Shown here piece after piece: positions 26,282 to 34,655 of a stretch of DNA of 64,000 nucleotides. How positions within the stretch are numbered: position 1 is the stretch's first letter; each line of letters starts with the position of its first letter. The DNA is from Microthrixaceae bacterium (lineage in GTDB: Bacteria > Actinomycetota > Acidimicrobiia > Acidimicrobiales > Poriferisodalaceae). The notes under the pieces are model-generated. The model was not told the origin of the DNA. It did no database searches and worked only from the letters and a program-made list of their open reading frames with translations. Location of the stretch: assembly GCA_011523825.1 (NCBI GenBank), contig WTFX01000009.1:42420-106419 (forward strand). Reading direction: 5' to 3'. Position numbers and translations under genes: made by a program.

Positions 26282-27781
26282 GTGCAACGGATGCATCACG
26301 TGTCCGCACCGACTTCTGAGACGCTTGGCAGCTTCATGACACGCACATCCGACACCACGGCCGCCGCAGAGATCACAGCGGAGCCGCTCGTCAATCTCGA
26401 TGTCGTCGACGCGACATTGCGAGCGGCGTTGGACGCAGGCGGAGAGTGGGCTGAGCTGTTCGCCGAGGACCGGGAATCGGCCAGCGTGGTTTTTGACGAA
26501 GGCCGGGTCGAGGAGATGAATTCGGGCCGCGACCGTGGTGTGGGCATCCGGGTCACTGCCGGTGAGGTCACGGGTTATGCGCACACGTCCGACCTGAGCG
26601 CCCAAGGGCTGGCAGATGCCGCTCGTACGGCTGCTGCGGTGGCGACTCGTCAGCTGCGGGGCGGCATGGTGGACATGATGTCTCTCGGGGGAGCCGCTCT
26701 CGCCGAGCCGCGGGTTGCCGTGCTGCCGGCTTCCGTCGGTACCGAGCGCAAGGTGGCGCTGTTGCGAGCCGCAGATGATGCTGCCCGCTCCACTCACGAG
26801 GCCATCACCCAGGTGACGGCGCGCTATGGCGAGAGTCGCCGCCGGATTCTGGTGGCCAACACCCATGGCGTCTGCGCTGCCGACGACCAAGTGCGGACGC
26901 TGATCTCGGTGAGTTGCGTCGCGAGCGGCGACGGCGGCTTGCAGACCGGCCGCGAGACCGTCGGGTACACGGTGGGCTGGGAGCTGTTCGACGATCACGA
27001 TCCTGCTGAGCTTGCCGAGCGTGCTGCACGGCGCGCTGTCACGAAACTTGCGGCGCGCCCCGCGCCGAGCGGCGAGGTGCCCGTGGTGATTGCCCGGGGC
27101 GGCGGCGGGGTCCTGTTCCATGAGGCATGCGGGCATGGGCTTGAAGCCGACCTAGTGCGTAAGGGAGCCTCGGTCTTCGCCGATCGGGTCGGTGAACAGG
27201 TCGCAGCAGCGGGGGTGACGCTCGTCGATGACGGCACCATGGGACCCGAGTGGGGTGCGCTGGCCATCGACGACGAAGGCCATCCCACCCAACGCAACGA
27301 GCTGATCAGCGACGGCGTCCTCACCGACTACATGTGGGATTGGCTGCGCAGCCGCGATGAAGGCCGGGTGCCGTCGGGCAATGGTCGGCGCCAGAGCTAC
27401 ACGCACCTGCCGATGGTCAGGATGACCAACACGTTCGTCACCAACGGTGACATCGACCCGGCCGACATCATCGCTGACACGCCGTGGGGTGTGTATGTGG
27501 CGCATCTCGGCGGCGGTCAGGTCAACACCGCCACCGGCGACTTCGTGTTCGGCATGACCGAGTCGTACCTCATCGAGGACGGCGTGATAACGGAACCTCT
27601 GCGAGAGGGCAACCTGATCGGCAACGGTCCCCAGGTGCTGCTCGACATTGACGCCCTCGGCAATGACTTCGCCATGGGGAGTCCAGGTACGTGCGGCAAG
27701 GACGGCCAAGGCGTGCCCGTCGGCGACGGCCAGCCCACGCTGCGCGTACGAGCGCTGACGGTTGGGGGGACCGCCGCGTGA
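26282..27781 (+). CDS. tldD: TldD-family metalloprotease subunit
   Basis: A TldD homologue of up to 499 residues. The zinc-binding HExxxH motif is visible as FHEACGHGLEADL (about residue 280), after ARGGGGVL. Further family text: GWELFDDHDP, DDEGHPTQRNELISDGVL and the glycine-rich C-terminus FAMGSPGTCGKDGQGVPVGDGQP. TldD pairs with TldE/PmbA to form a heterodimeric protease that processes small modified peptides. The start is unclear: GTG 26282, ATG 26291 or ATG 26336 are all in frame; ATG 26336 gives the most family-like length. tldE follows after a 24-bp repeat array. Confidence 0.88.
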   Translation: MQRMHHVSAPTSETLGSFMTRTSDTTAAAEITAEPLVNLDVVDATLRAALDAGGEWAELFAEDRESASVVFDEGRVEEMNSGRDRGVGIRVTAGEVTGYAHTSDLSAQGLADAARTAAAVATRQLRGGMVDMMSLGGAALAEPRVAVLPASVGTERKVALLRAADDAARSTHEAITQVTARYGESRRRILVANTHGVCAADDQVRTLISVSCVASGDGGLQTGRETVGYTVGWELFDDHDPAELAERAARRAVTKLAARPAPSGEVPVVIARGGGGVLFHEACGHGLEADLVRKGASVFADRVGEQVAAAGVTLVDDGTMGPEWGALAIDDEGHPTQRNELISDGVLTDYMWDWLRSRDEGRVPSGNGRRQSYTHLPMVRMTNTFVTNGDIDPADIIADTPWGVYVAHLGGGQVNTATGDFVFGMTESYLIEDGVITEPLREGNLIGNGPQVLLDIDALGNDFAMGSPGTCGKDGQGVPVGDGQPTLRVRALTVGGTAA

Positions 27782-27840
27782 GCGGCGGGGTACTGCTGCG
27801 CGTGAGCGGCGGGGTACTGCTGCGCGTGAGCGGCGGGGTG
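27775..27840 (+). repeat. 24-bp tandem repeat, 2.7 copies, at tldD/tldE junction
   Basis: The unit CGCGTGAGCGGCGGGGTACT followed by GCTG occurs at 27775-27798 and 27799-27822, with 17 more matching bases from 27823. The first unit contains the tldD stop codon. From GTG 27778, which overlaps that stop, a 21-codon frame of VSGGVLLR repeats runs to a TGA at 27841-27843, seven bases before the tldE GTG. Confidence 0.9.
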
Positions 27841-27849
27841 TGATCTCGC

Positions 27850-29214
27850 GTGAATGGACGGCGCCAGTACGACACTGACGAGTTGGCCCAGCTCGCGCGG
27901 CAGGTGTGCGAGCACGCCCAGGGGTCTGAGCAGATCGAGGTTTGCGTGTCGACGGGGCGCTCCACCACAGTGCGCGCCTACAACGGCGACGTCGAGTCGT
28001 TGCGCTCGGGCCACAGCGCGGCAATCGGCGTGCGCGTCATCACCGACGGCCGCCAGGGCTTCGCATCGGCCGGCTCGCTGGACGACGATGTCGTGGCCGA
28101 CACGCTCGCGGCCGCCCGGCGCAACGTGATGTTCGGCGAGCCTGATCCCCACCAGGGGCTTGCGGAGCCTGACGATGTGCTCCCTCCCGGCTTGGACCTC
28201 AGCGACCCGGCAGTGCTCAGCGTGTCCGACGCCGACAAGATCGCAGCGGCCATCGACCTCGAACGGCGCTGCCTTTCCGCGGATCCCCGCATCTCCGGCG
28301 TGCGCGTTGCGGCCTGGAGCGACGGGTGGTCCCAGTCGGCGCTTGCGTCGAGCACCGGCATCTGCGTGCAGTCCGAGCACGGAAGCTGCTCGGTCGGCGC
28401 TCAACCGCTGGCCACCGATGGCGACGAGACGCAGATCGGCTACGCCGGTGATGCCGCGTGGCGGCCTGACGAGCTCGACGTCGACCGGGTCGTCACCGAA
28501 TCGACCTCGCTGGCCACAGGCCAGCTCGGCGCCAGCAAACCGCCGAGCGAACGCGTGGCCGTCGTGCTGGCCCCGCCGGTCGCAGCAGCGTTCATCGGTG
28601 TGGTCGCGAGCGTGCTTGCGGCGGACAGCGTCCTCAAGGGCCGCTCGCCGTTCGCCGATCGTGTCGGCGAGCAGATTGCCGACGAACGACTCCATCTCGT
28701 CGACGACCCCACTGATCCGACGACGCTCGGGGCTGCGAACTTCGACGGCGAGGGACTGGCAGCGCGCCGCAACGCGCTGATCTCGGCGGGCGTGCTGCGC
28801 GGCTTCCTGCACAACGCCTACACGGCACGTCGCTCGGACACCGCATCCACCGGCTCGGCAGTGCGCGGCACGCGATCTCTCCCCGGCGTCGGCACGCACG
28901 CTCCTGTCGTCGCTACCGGCGACATCGCCGCCGACATGTTGTACGCGTCCATTGAGAAGGGCGTGCTGGTGCGTGGCGTCAGCGGATTGCACAGCGGAGT
29001 CAACCCCACGAGCGGAGACTTCTCGGTCGGCGCCTGGGGTCACCGCATCTCGGGCGGCGAGCTCTCTGAACCGTTCCGTGAGGCCACCATCGCCTCCACC
29101 CTGCAGCGGATGCTGCTCGGGATCGGCGGCATCGGCGCTACCGCTGAGCGCCTCGCCGGCGGCATGTCGATGCCGCCGCTGGTTGTCGCCGACATTGCGC
29201 TGTCGGGGGTGTGA
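27850..29214 (+). CDS. pmbA: TldE/PmbA-family protease subunit
   Basis: A 454-residue partner of TldD. Like other TldE/PmbA proteins it shares the beta-sheet scaffold (STTVRAYNGDVESLRSGHSAAIGVRV near the N-terminus, ADSVLKGRSPFADRVGEQIADERLHLVDDP in the middle, and GVSGLHSGVNPTSGDFSVGAWGHRI near the C-terminus) but lacks the HExxxH zinc site. The start is GTG 27850, the only reasonable one after the repeat array. The PHP phosphoesterase gene begins three bases after its stop, so tldD-tldE-PHP-uppP is one transcription unit. Confidence 0.88.
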   Translation: MNGRRQYDTDELAQLARQVCEHAQGSEQIEVCVSTGRSTTVRAYNGDVESLRSGHSAAIGVRVITDGRQGFASAGSLDDDVVADTLAAARRNVMFGEPDPHQGLAEPDDVLPPGLDLSDPAVLSVSDADKIAAAIDLERRCLSADPRISGVRVAAWSDGWSQSALASSTGICVQSEHGSCSVGAQPLATDGDETQIGYAGDAAWRPDELDVDRVVTESTSLATGQLGASKPPSERVAVVLAPPVAAAFIGVVASVLAADSVLKGRSPFADRVGEQIADERLHLVDDPTDPTTLGAANFDGEGLAARRNALISAGVLRGFLHNAYTARRSDTASTGSAVRGTRSLPGVGTHAPVVATGDIAADMLYASIEKGVLVRGVSGLHSGVNPTSGDFSVGAWGHRISGGELSEPFREATIASTLQRMLLGIGGIGATAERLAGGMSMPPLVVADIALSGV

Positions 29215-29217
29215 GCG

Positions 29218-29943
29218 ATGCCGCGCCCGCCCGCACCAGCTGCCGTCGAACGACATCCGCATCTCGCGGACAGCTGTCCGGCGGGCTGGGTGCGCGTCGA
29301 CTTCCACACTCACACGATGTGGTCGGGTGACTCGACGACAACACCGGAAGAATTCGCGCAGTGCCTGTCCGAGAGCGGCATCGACGTGGTGTGCATCACC
29401 GACCACAACGCTGTGCGAGGTGCCCAGCAGCTGCAGGGCGAGCTGGATGCACGCGTCGTGGTCGGCGAGGAGATGAAGACCCACGCCGGTGAGATCATCG
29501 GGTTGTTCTTGACCGAACGCGTCCCGCAGGGCTTGGCACCGGTCGCGGCCGCACAGGCGGTGAAGTCCCAGGGTGGGCTCGTCTACATCCCGCACCCGTT
29601 CGACCCGCTGCGCAACAACCTGCGTCATGACGTGCTCGACGAGCTGGTCGGCGAGGGCCTCGTCGATGGCATCGAGGTGCTCAACGCAAAGACGAGCCTG
29701 TCCAGCCTCAACTCGCGGGCATCCCGCTATGCCAGCGAGCGCGACCTGGCACCGGGTGCGGGCAGCGACGCTCATGTCGCCGAGGCGCTCGGGGGCGCAT
29801 ACCTGGAGATGCCCGACTTCCGCGACGACGATCCCGCCGGCTTTTTGGCCTCGATGCGCCAGGGCTGGGCCGTCGGCCATCATTACGACCCACCCCGTCG
29901 CTGGAGGCCGCGCATCGTTCCTTCGGTGGGGAGCGACGACTAG
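29218..29943 (+). CDS. PHP-domain metal-dependent phosphoesterase
   Basis: A 241-residue PHP-fold protein. Metal-binding motifs in order: DFHTHTMWSGD (about 29-39), CITDHN (about 59), HPFDP (about 127) and GSDAH (about 181). Related single-domain proteins hydrolyse 3',5'-nucleotide bisphosphates or short oligonucleotides; specific substrate unknown. The N-terminal 25 residues precede the fold. It begins three bases after tldE. Confidence 0.85.
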   Translation: MPRPPAPAAVERHPHLADSCPAGWVRVDFHTHTMWSGDSTTTPEEFAQCLSESGIDVVCITDHNAVRGAQQLQGELDARVVVGEEMKTHAGEIIGLFLTERVPQGLAPVAAAQAVKSQGGLVYIPHPFDPLRNNLRHDVLDELVGEGLVDGIEVLNAKTSLSSLNSRASRYASERDLAPGAGSDAHVAEALGGAYLEMPDFRDDDPAGFLASMRQGWAVGHHYDPPRRWRPRIVPSVGSDD

Positions 29944-29951
29944 GGGCTGCA

Positions 29952-30812
29952 GTGCCCGACCCTGCCGTCGCGATCCTCCTTGGCCTGCTGCAGGGACTGA
30001 CTGAGTTCTTCCCGGTCTCGTCGAGTGCCCATCTCGAAGTGGTGCCTTGGCTGGCCGGCTGGGATCTCTTCGACGGTGAGGTCGAGCAGGAAAACGCTTT
30101 CGATGTCGCCGTGCACGTCGGCACGCTGGCCGGAGCAGCGCTGTGCCTGCGTGCCGACATCGCCCGCTACGCCGCGGCACTGTGGCGCGGCATTCGCGGA
30201 CGTGCCGAACGCGACACCATGATCGCGGTGAGCTTGGCGGCCTCGGCGCTCCCTGCAGCCGTGGTGGGTGTCGCCCTGGAAGACCGGCTGCTCGACCTCG
30301 CCGAGCAGCCACTGCTGATCGCAGCGCTGCTGGCCGTCTTCGGCTGGCTGCTATGGCAGTCCGACGTTGCCGCGCATGCACGAGGCGCGCAGCGTTCCCA
30401 GGACTCCTATCGGGTGCGGGACGCCCTCGGCATGGGACTCGCGCAGGCAACAGCGCTGCTTCCGGGCGTCAGCCGATCGGGAGTGACGATCACAGCAGGT
30501 CGGTGGCTTGGCTTCGACCGGGCTGGCGCGGCGCGGCTGGCCTTTCTCATGAGCCTGCCGCTCATCGCCGGGGCAGGCGTGTACCGCTTCGCAACACTCG
30601 GCGATGCTGCACCTACGAGTGCAGAACTGCAGCTGTTCGTCATCGGGGGCCTTGCCGCAGCGGTGGCGTCATGGGCGGGCGTTGCTGCCATGGTGTGGCT
30701 GCTGGATCGGACCGGCCGCCGCCCGCGGCGCAGCCCGTTTGCGCTGTTCGCTGGCTACCGCCTGGTACTCGCCGCCGCCGTAGCCGTGGTGGCAATCAGC
30801 GGTCTGCGCTGA
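29952..30812 (+). CDS. uppP: undecaprenyl-diphosphatase
   Basis: A 286-residue BacA/UppP membrane phosphatase that dephosphorylates undecaprenyl pyrophosphate to recycle the cell-wall lipid carrier. Both conserved motifs are present: GLLQGLTEFFPVSSSAHL (about 10-27) and LLPGVSRSGVTITAGRWLG (about 168-186). About eight helices. GTG 29952 lies nine bases after the PHP stop. The 3' end overlaps the convergent SAF-protein gene by 17 bases. Confidence 0.93.
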   Translation: MPDPAVAILLGLLQGLTEFFPVSSSAHLEVVPWLAGWDLFDGEVEQENAFDVAVHVGTLAGAALCLRADIARYAAALWRGIRGRAERDTMIAVSLAASALPAAVVGVALEDRLLDLAEQPLLIAALLAVFGWLLWQSDVAAHARGAQRSQDSYRVRDALGMGLAQATALLPGVSRSGVTITAGRWLGFDRAGAARLAFLMSLPLIAGAGVYRFATLGDAAPTSAELQLFVIGGLAAAVASWAGVAAMVWLLDRTGRRPRRSPFALFAGYRLVLAAAVAVVAISGLR

Positions 30813-31413
30813 GCACTATCGGTACCACGACGCCTGTGGCGCTGGCCCGTGCCACCGAGTCGAGGTGGACCGGCTCAATCTCGACAAGCCATCGATCACG
30901 GGACGCGGCGAGCACATAGGCCGGTACGCGAGTGGCATCGGCATCACTGGCGGCGGGATCGAACGGATCGACATCGGCGAACAGCATCAGTTCTACGGGG
31001 GTGCCGGGCTTCACATCGGGGGCATGGGGCACGACGCTGATGCCGATGCCCCGACGTCCTGGGCTCACCCCTGATGCGGGATGGAAGTCGAGCTCGGTCA
31101 GCAGGGCGCCCTGCGGGACGGCCCGGGTCAGCTCGCCGAGGCCGAGCGCACTGGTGAGTGCCCCGGCGGGCACGAGGTGGGCCGGCACGTCAACGAGATC
31201 GACATGCTCGGTCGGCGAGCTTCCCATTGCCAGCGAGGTCTGCGCGGCCAGGACGCGCACTGAGGTTCCCCATGCGGCCGCAGCCGAACGCGCTCGGCCG
31301 GCCGTCCCGGCGACCAGCAGGAGCGCCACGAGCGCGACAACGCCCACCGCGGCCCAGTGCACTGTGTTGGGGCGACGTCTCCACATGTCGCCGAGCTGTG
31401 AGATGAACGCCAT
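30796..31413 (-). CDS. SAF-domain membrane-anchored protein (CpaB/RcpC-like)
   Basis: A 205-residue protein with one N-terminal membrane helix (VHWAAVGVVALVALLLVAGTAG) followed by a SAF domain (about 50-110: VDLVDVPAHLVPAGAL, AVPQGALLTELDF). GGAGG five bases before ATG 31413 fixes the start; the frame is open much further upstream into the FmdB gene's antisense-free region but this is not coding. In actinobacteria SAF-domain proteins of this size commonly lie next to FmdB-type genes; function unknown. Its last 17 bases overlap uppP. Confidence 0.75.
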   Translation of the reverse strand: MAFISQLGDMWRRRPNTVHWAAVGVVALVALLLVAGTAGRARSAAAAWGTSVRVLAAQTSLAMGSSPTEHVDLVDVPAHLVPAGALTSALGLGELTRAVPQGALLTELDFHPASGVSPGRRGIGISVVPHAPDVKPGTPVELMLFADVDPFDPAASDADATRVPAYVLAASRDRWLVEIEPVHLDSVARASATGVVVPIVLSADR

Positions 31414-31480
31414 GAGGGCCTCCGTCGCGACGCCATCGCAGCGGCTGGGCCGCTGCGGGCTTGTCTCGATGCTGGAGGCG

Positions 31481-31900
31481 TCAGCCTGACGCCGAGGCGG
31501 CCCCCACGGCAGAGCTCGACGCGCCGTTCGACGAGCTGCTGTCCGAAGAGGTCGATGCTTTGCTTGCTGAGTCGCTTGACGAATCGTTGGTTGTGCCTGA
31601 ACTCGATGAGTCCGACGAGTCATTGCCGGAAGCCTTCGATGTGCTCCGGCCCTCGCTCCTGCTGTCGTTCCGGTAGAAGCCGCTGCCCTTGAAGCTGATC
31701 CCGACGTTGGAGAACACCTTCCGGACCTCACCGCCGCATTCCGGCACTGTTCCGTTGGTCTCGGCCCCGTTGAGCGCTGTCCTGTTGTCAGGCAGTACGG
31801 CTGCAGGCAGCGGACACACGGTGATCGGATCGTCGGAAAAGCTCTGGTACCGCTCGAAGGTCTGACCGCAGTCGGTACAGCGATACTCGTAGGTCGGCAT
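31481..31900 (-). CDS. FmdB/Ruc-family zinc-ribbon protein with an interrupted second zinc knuckle
   Basis: A 139-residue protein. MPTYEYRCTDCGQTFE gives the first CxxC; the second should read CPxCGG and be followed by VRKVFSNVGISFKGSGFYRNDSR. Here CP and ECGG are separated by 23 extra residues starting LPAAVLPDNRT. The tail after residue 80 is nearly all Ser/Thr/Asp/Asn/Ala. The M. tuberculosis relative Rv0991c (Ruc) is a zinc-dependent, redox-responsive chaperone with a disordered tail, which fits the tail seen here. Whether the interrupted ribbon still holds zinc is open. Confidence 0.85.
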   Translation of the reverse strand: MPTYEYRCTDCGQTFERYQSFSDDPITVCPLPAAVLPDNRTALNGAETNGTVPECGGEVRKVFSNVGISFKGSGFYRNDSRSEGRSTSKASGNDSSDSSSSGTTNDSSSDSASKASTSSDSSSSNGASSSAVGAASASG

Positions 31901-32061
31901 GAAGTCCCGTCCGGTGTCCGTTGGGGCCAGTAGCTCTGGTCACCCACGGTGCCCGAGCCGCCGAGCAGTGTAGCCCTGGGCCGCAGCCGGCGGCCTCGAA
32001 TTCCCGACCGCAGTCGCCCGGCAGCATCCGATGGCCCACCCAGCCTCTAGGTTCTGGCATC

Positions 32062-33213
32062 GTGCTCGCCTCGGACTTGGCAGACCGGTACGGCATCGAC
32101 ATCGCGGCTGCCGAGACGCTCGTGGCATACGGCTTTGAGCCCGAGACATTCGACCGCCTGCGCAGCCTGCTGACCGCACGACAGCCATCAGCAGCCCGCA
32201 GCACCGACGCCAACTGGGTGCGCGGCAGCATTGAGCCCCCGCAGCGCGATGACCTGGTGCCGCTGCCCCCGCCGGGCTCCGCTGCACGCGAGCAGTTGGC
32301 CCGTGTCGGTCGCGAAGCGATCACCGGCGGGCAGGTGGGTGTCCTGCTCCTGGCTGGCGGCATGGCCACTCGCTTCGGAGGCGGGGTGAAGGCGCTGGCC
32401 GAGGCACTCCCGGGCGTGACGTTTGCGGCCGCCAAGCTGGCCGACCTGCGCCGCGTCGCGAGTGAGCTGCATTGCGTCATTCCCTTGTGGCTGATGACCA
32501 GCTTCCAGTCCGACGGCGTGCTGCGCGACTGGGCGGCTGGGGCGACGACGCCAGACGTTCCCATCGGCATCGCCCCCCAGGGCGTCTCGATGCGCCTCAC
32601 GCCCGGCGGCGACGTGTTCCGCGAGGCCGACGGCGCCGTCTCGCTGCACGCGCCGGGGCATGGCGACGCGCCATGGGCAATGCAGCGCAGCGGCCGGCTG
32701 AGCCGGTTCGCGGATGGCGGCGGGCGCTGCCTCTTCGTCACCAACGTCGACAACGCTGCGGCAACACTGGACCCTGCGGTGATCGGCGCCCACCTGGCCG
32801 GTGCGAGACCGCTCACCTGCGAAGTCGTCGGGGGCGACGCTACGGGAGGTTCTCCGTGGCGTGTGGACGGGCGGCTGCAGATCGTGGAGTCGTTTCGCCT
32901 GCCGCCCGGCGTCGACCCGCTGGCGCCAAGCGCGGTGAGCACGAACTCTCTCGTCGCCGACATCGAGGTGTTCGCTGCCGGCTGGCCGCTCACCTGGTTC
33001 GAGGTGCACAAGCAGGTCGACGGCGCCGAGGTGGTGCAGTTCGAGCGGCTGATCGGCGAGTTGTCGGCGTTCGTGGACACTGTGATGCTGCTGGTTGAGC
33101 GTGATGGGCCCGACGGCCGCTTTCAGCCTGTCAAGGATCCCGCGGAACTCGAGGCGCGCCGACCCGAGATCGCTCGGATCCTCGCCGGACGCGGCATCGA
33201 CGCTCGTCAGTAG
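32062..33213 (+). CDS. UDPGP-family UTP-glucose-1-phosphate uridylyltransferase
   Basis: A 383-residue protein of the eukaryotic-type UDP-sugar pyrophosphorylase family (not the GalU family). Nucleotide-binding GVLLLAGGMATRFGGGVKAL (about 92-111), APQGVSMRL, FVTNVDNAAATL and FEVHKQVDGAEVVQFERL (about 313-330) are visible. Likely reaction: UTP plus sugar-1-phosphate to UDP-sugar and pyrophosphate. The start is GTG 32062, in-frame extension to 31921 being low in conserved content. It occupies the place galU holds in related actinobacterial gene orders, immediately before moeA. Confidence 0.82.
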   Translation: MLASDLADRYGIDIAAAETLVAYGFEPETFDRLRSLLTARQPSAARSTDANWVRGSIEPPQRDDLVPLPPPGSAAREQLARVGREAITGGQVGVLLLAGGMATRFGGGVKALAEALPGVTFAAAKLADLRRVASELHCVIPLWLMTSFQSDGVLRDWAAGATTPDVPIGIAPQGVSMRLTPGGDVFREADGAVSLHAPGHGDAPWAMQRSGRLSRFADGGGRCLFVTNVDNAAATLDPAVIGAHLAGARPLTCEVVGGDATGGSPWRVDGRLQIVESFRLPPGVDPLAPSAVSTNSLVADIEVFAAGWPLTWFEVHKQVDGAEVVQFERLIGELSAFVDTVMLLVERDGPDGRFQPVKDPAELEARRPEIARILAGRGIDARQ

Positions 33214-33236
33214 GAGCCGGGCCGATAGGTGCGCCC

Positions 33237-33315
33237 GCTGCAGGGGCGACAGGATCCTCTGCTCCCGCGATCCGGCAGGTCGCAACGTCGCAGAGTCTCC
33301 TGTCGCCCCTGCAGC
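33237..33315. repeat. long inverted repeat upstream of moeA
   Basis: GCTGCAGGGGCGACAGGA (33237-33254) is perfectly inverted at 33298-33315. After a TC/TC internal loop the stem continues with CTCTGC (33257-33262)/GCAGAG (33290-33295). The loop is 27 bases. Total paired length 24 bp, far larger than other hairpins in the window. It lies 24 bases after the pyrophosphorylase stop and 46 before the moeA start; likely a terminator or a regulatory leader. Confidence 0.8.
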
Positions 33316-33360
33316 TATGACATCTGTACCTACTGGCTCGACCCCAGTACATTGCACGCG

Positions 33361-34602
33361 GTGTTGGCGCTGGAGACCGTGCGAGAATTCGTGCTGGACA
33401 GATGCCCCGCGCGCACGCCGGTATCGGTGCCGGTTGCCGACGCACTGGGCTTGGTGACGGCCAGCGAGATCGTCTCGGCTGAAGCCATCCCGCAGTTCGC
33501 CAACACTGCTATGGACGGATTCGCTGTCCGGTCTGCCGATGTGGTCGACGCCCCATGCGATCTGCGGGTTGTCGAGACGATCGCTGCGGGACACGCGCCG
33601 CAGGTGACGGTAGGGCCGGGCGAGGCCAGCCGCATCATGACGGGTGCAACCATCCCCCGGGGCGCCGACGCAGTGGTCATGGTCGAGCGGACCAGCCTGG
33701 TGAATCCGGACAGCACGGCGGCCGATGGGCCTGGCTCCGAAGATGGCGCAGCCGAGATCGTGCGGGTGGAGGTGAGCGTTCCGCCGGGCAACCATGTACG
33801 GCCCGTCGGCGACGACCTGCATGCCGGGACTCACGTGTTCGGCGTCGGCACGGAACTCACTGCGGGACATCTCGGCGTGCTGTGCAGCCTCGGGATGACC
33901 GAAGTGGAGGTCTTCCCGCGGCTGCGGGTCGGTGTGCTGTCGACCGGCGATGAGCTCGTCGACGACGGCAGCCCGCTCCGGCCCGGCCAGATCCGCGATT
34001 CGAACCGACGAACCCTGCTGGCGCTGGCGCACAGGGCCGATGTCGTCCCGGTCGACCTGGGACTGTCACCCGACGACCCAGACGAGATCGAAGCCGCGAT
34101 CACTACAGGTGTCCAGACATGCGATGCCATCGTCACCTCCGGCGGTGTCAGCATGGGCGACTTCGACTACGTGAAGGCCGTGCTCGACCGCATCGGCGAT
34201 ATGCGCTGGATGCAGGTGGCCATCAAGCCGGCGAAACCGCTCGCGTTCGGCACGGTGGGCGATGTGCCGGTTTTCGGCCTGCCGGGAAATCCTGTCTCCT
34301 CGATGGTGTCGTTCGAGCTGTTTGCCCGGCCGGGCCTGCGCTCGATGATGGGACATCCCGATCCCGTCCGGCCTCCGGTGACGGCCACGGCCGCCGAAGA
34401 CCTGCCGCGGCGCGCCGACGGCAAGACCCACTTCATGCGGGTGCTGGCAACGCCCAGCGGCGGCGGTGTCGAAGTGCGCTCCGCCGGCGGGCAGGGTTCG
34501 CACATGCTGTGGGCGATGGCGAAGGCCAATGCGTTGGCGGTCGTGCCCGACGGCGACGGGGTGCGAGCCGGCGGTTCGGTTGACGTGCTGCTGCTGGATT
34601 GA
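33361..34602 (+). CDS. moeA: MoeA/Glp-like molybdopterin molybdenumtransferase
   Basis: A 413-residue MoeA-fold protein. Seen are FANTAMDGFAVRS (about 41-53), the IMTGATIPRGADAVVMVE segment, GVLSTGDELV (about 193), QIRDSNRRTLLAL and the active-site loop TSGGVSMGDFDYVK (about 259), then FGLPGNPVSSMVSFELF. Canonical role: insertion of molybdate into adenylylated molybdopterin. In corynebacteria, a MoeA paralogue called Glp binds FtsZ and works with a three-helix membrane receptor GlpR encoded nearby; the gene here has such a neighbour (36305-36811). GTG 33361 is used as start. Confidence 0.88.
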   Translation: MLALETVREFVLDRCPARTPVSVPVADALGLVTASEIVSAEAIPQFANTAMDGFAVRSADVVDAPCDLRVVETIAAGHAPQVTVGPGEASRIMTGATIPRGADAVVMVERTSLVNPDSTAADGPGSEDGAAEIVRVEVSVPPGNHVRPVGDDLHAGTHVFGVGTELTAGHLGVLCSLGMTEVEVFPRLRVGVLSTGDELVDDGSPLRPGQIRDSNRRTLLALAHRADVVPVDLGLSPDDPDEIEAAITTGVQTCDAIVTSGGVSMGDFDYVKAVLDRIGDMRWMQVAIKPAKPLAFGTVGDVPVFGLPGNPVSSMVSFELFARPGLRSMMGHPDPVRPPVTATAAEDLPRRADGKTHFMRVLATPSGGGVEVRSAGGQGSHMLWAMAKANALAVVPDGDGVRAGGSVDVLLLD

Positions 34603-34655
34603 GCAGCTTCCCATCGCCTCGAAGAGCTCTCGCTCCGCTGGGTACGCTCTGGCCA

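Noticed and set aside
27517..30450. A 977-residue open frame on the minus strand opposite tldD, tldE, PHP and uppP.
   Set aside because: It runs antisense to four well recognised genes, has no domain content, and is explained by the lack of stop codons in high-GC antisense frames.
32188..34032. A 614-residue minus-strand frame opposite the pyrophosphorylase and moeA.
   Set aside because: No recognisable motif and fully antisense to two real genes plus the long inverted repeat.
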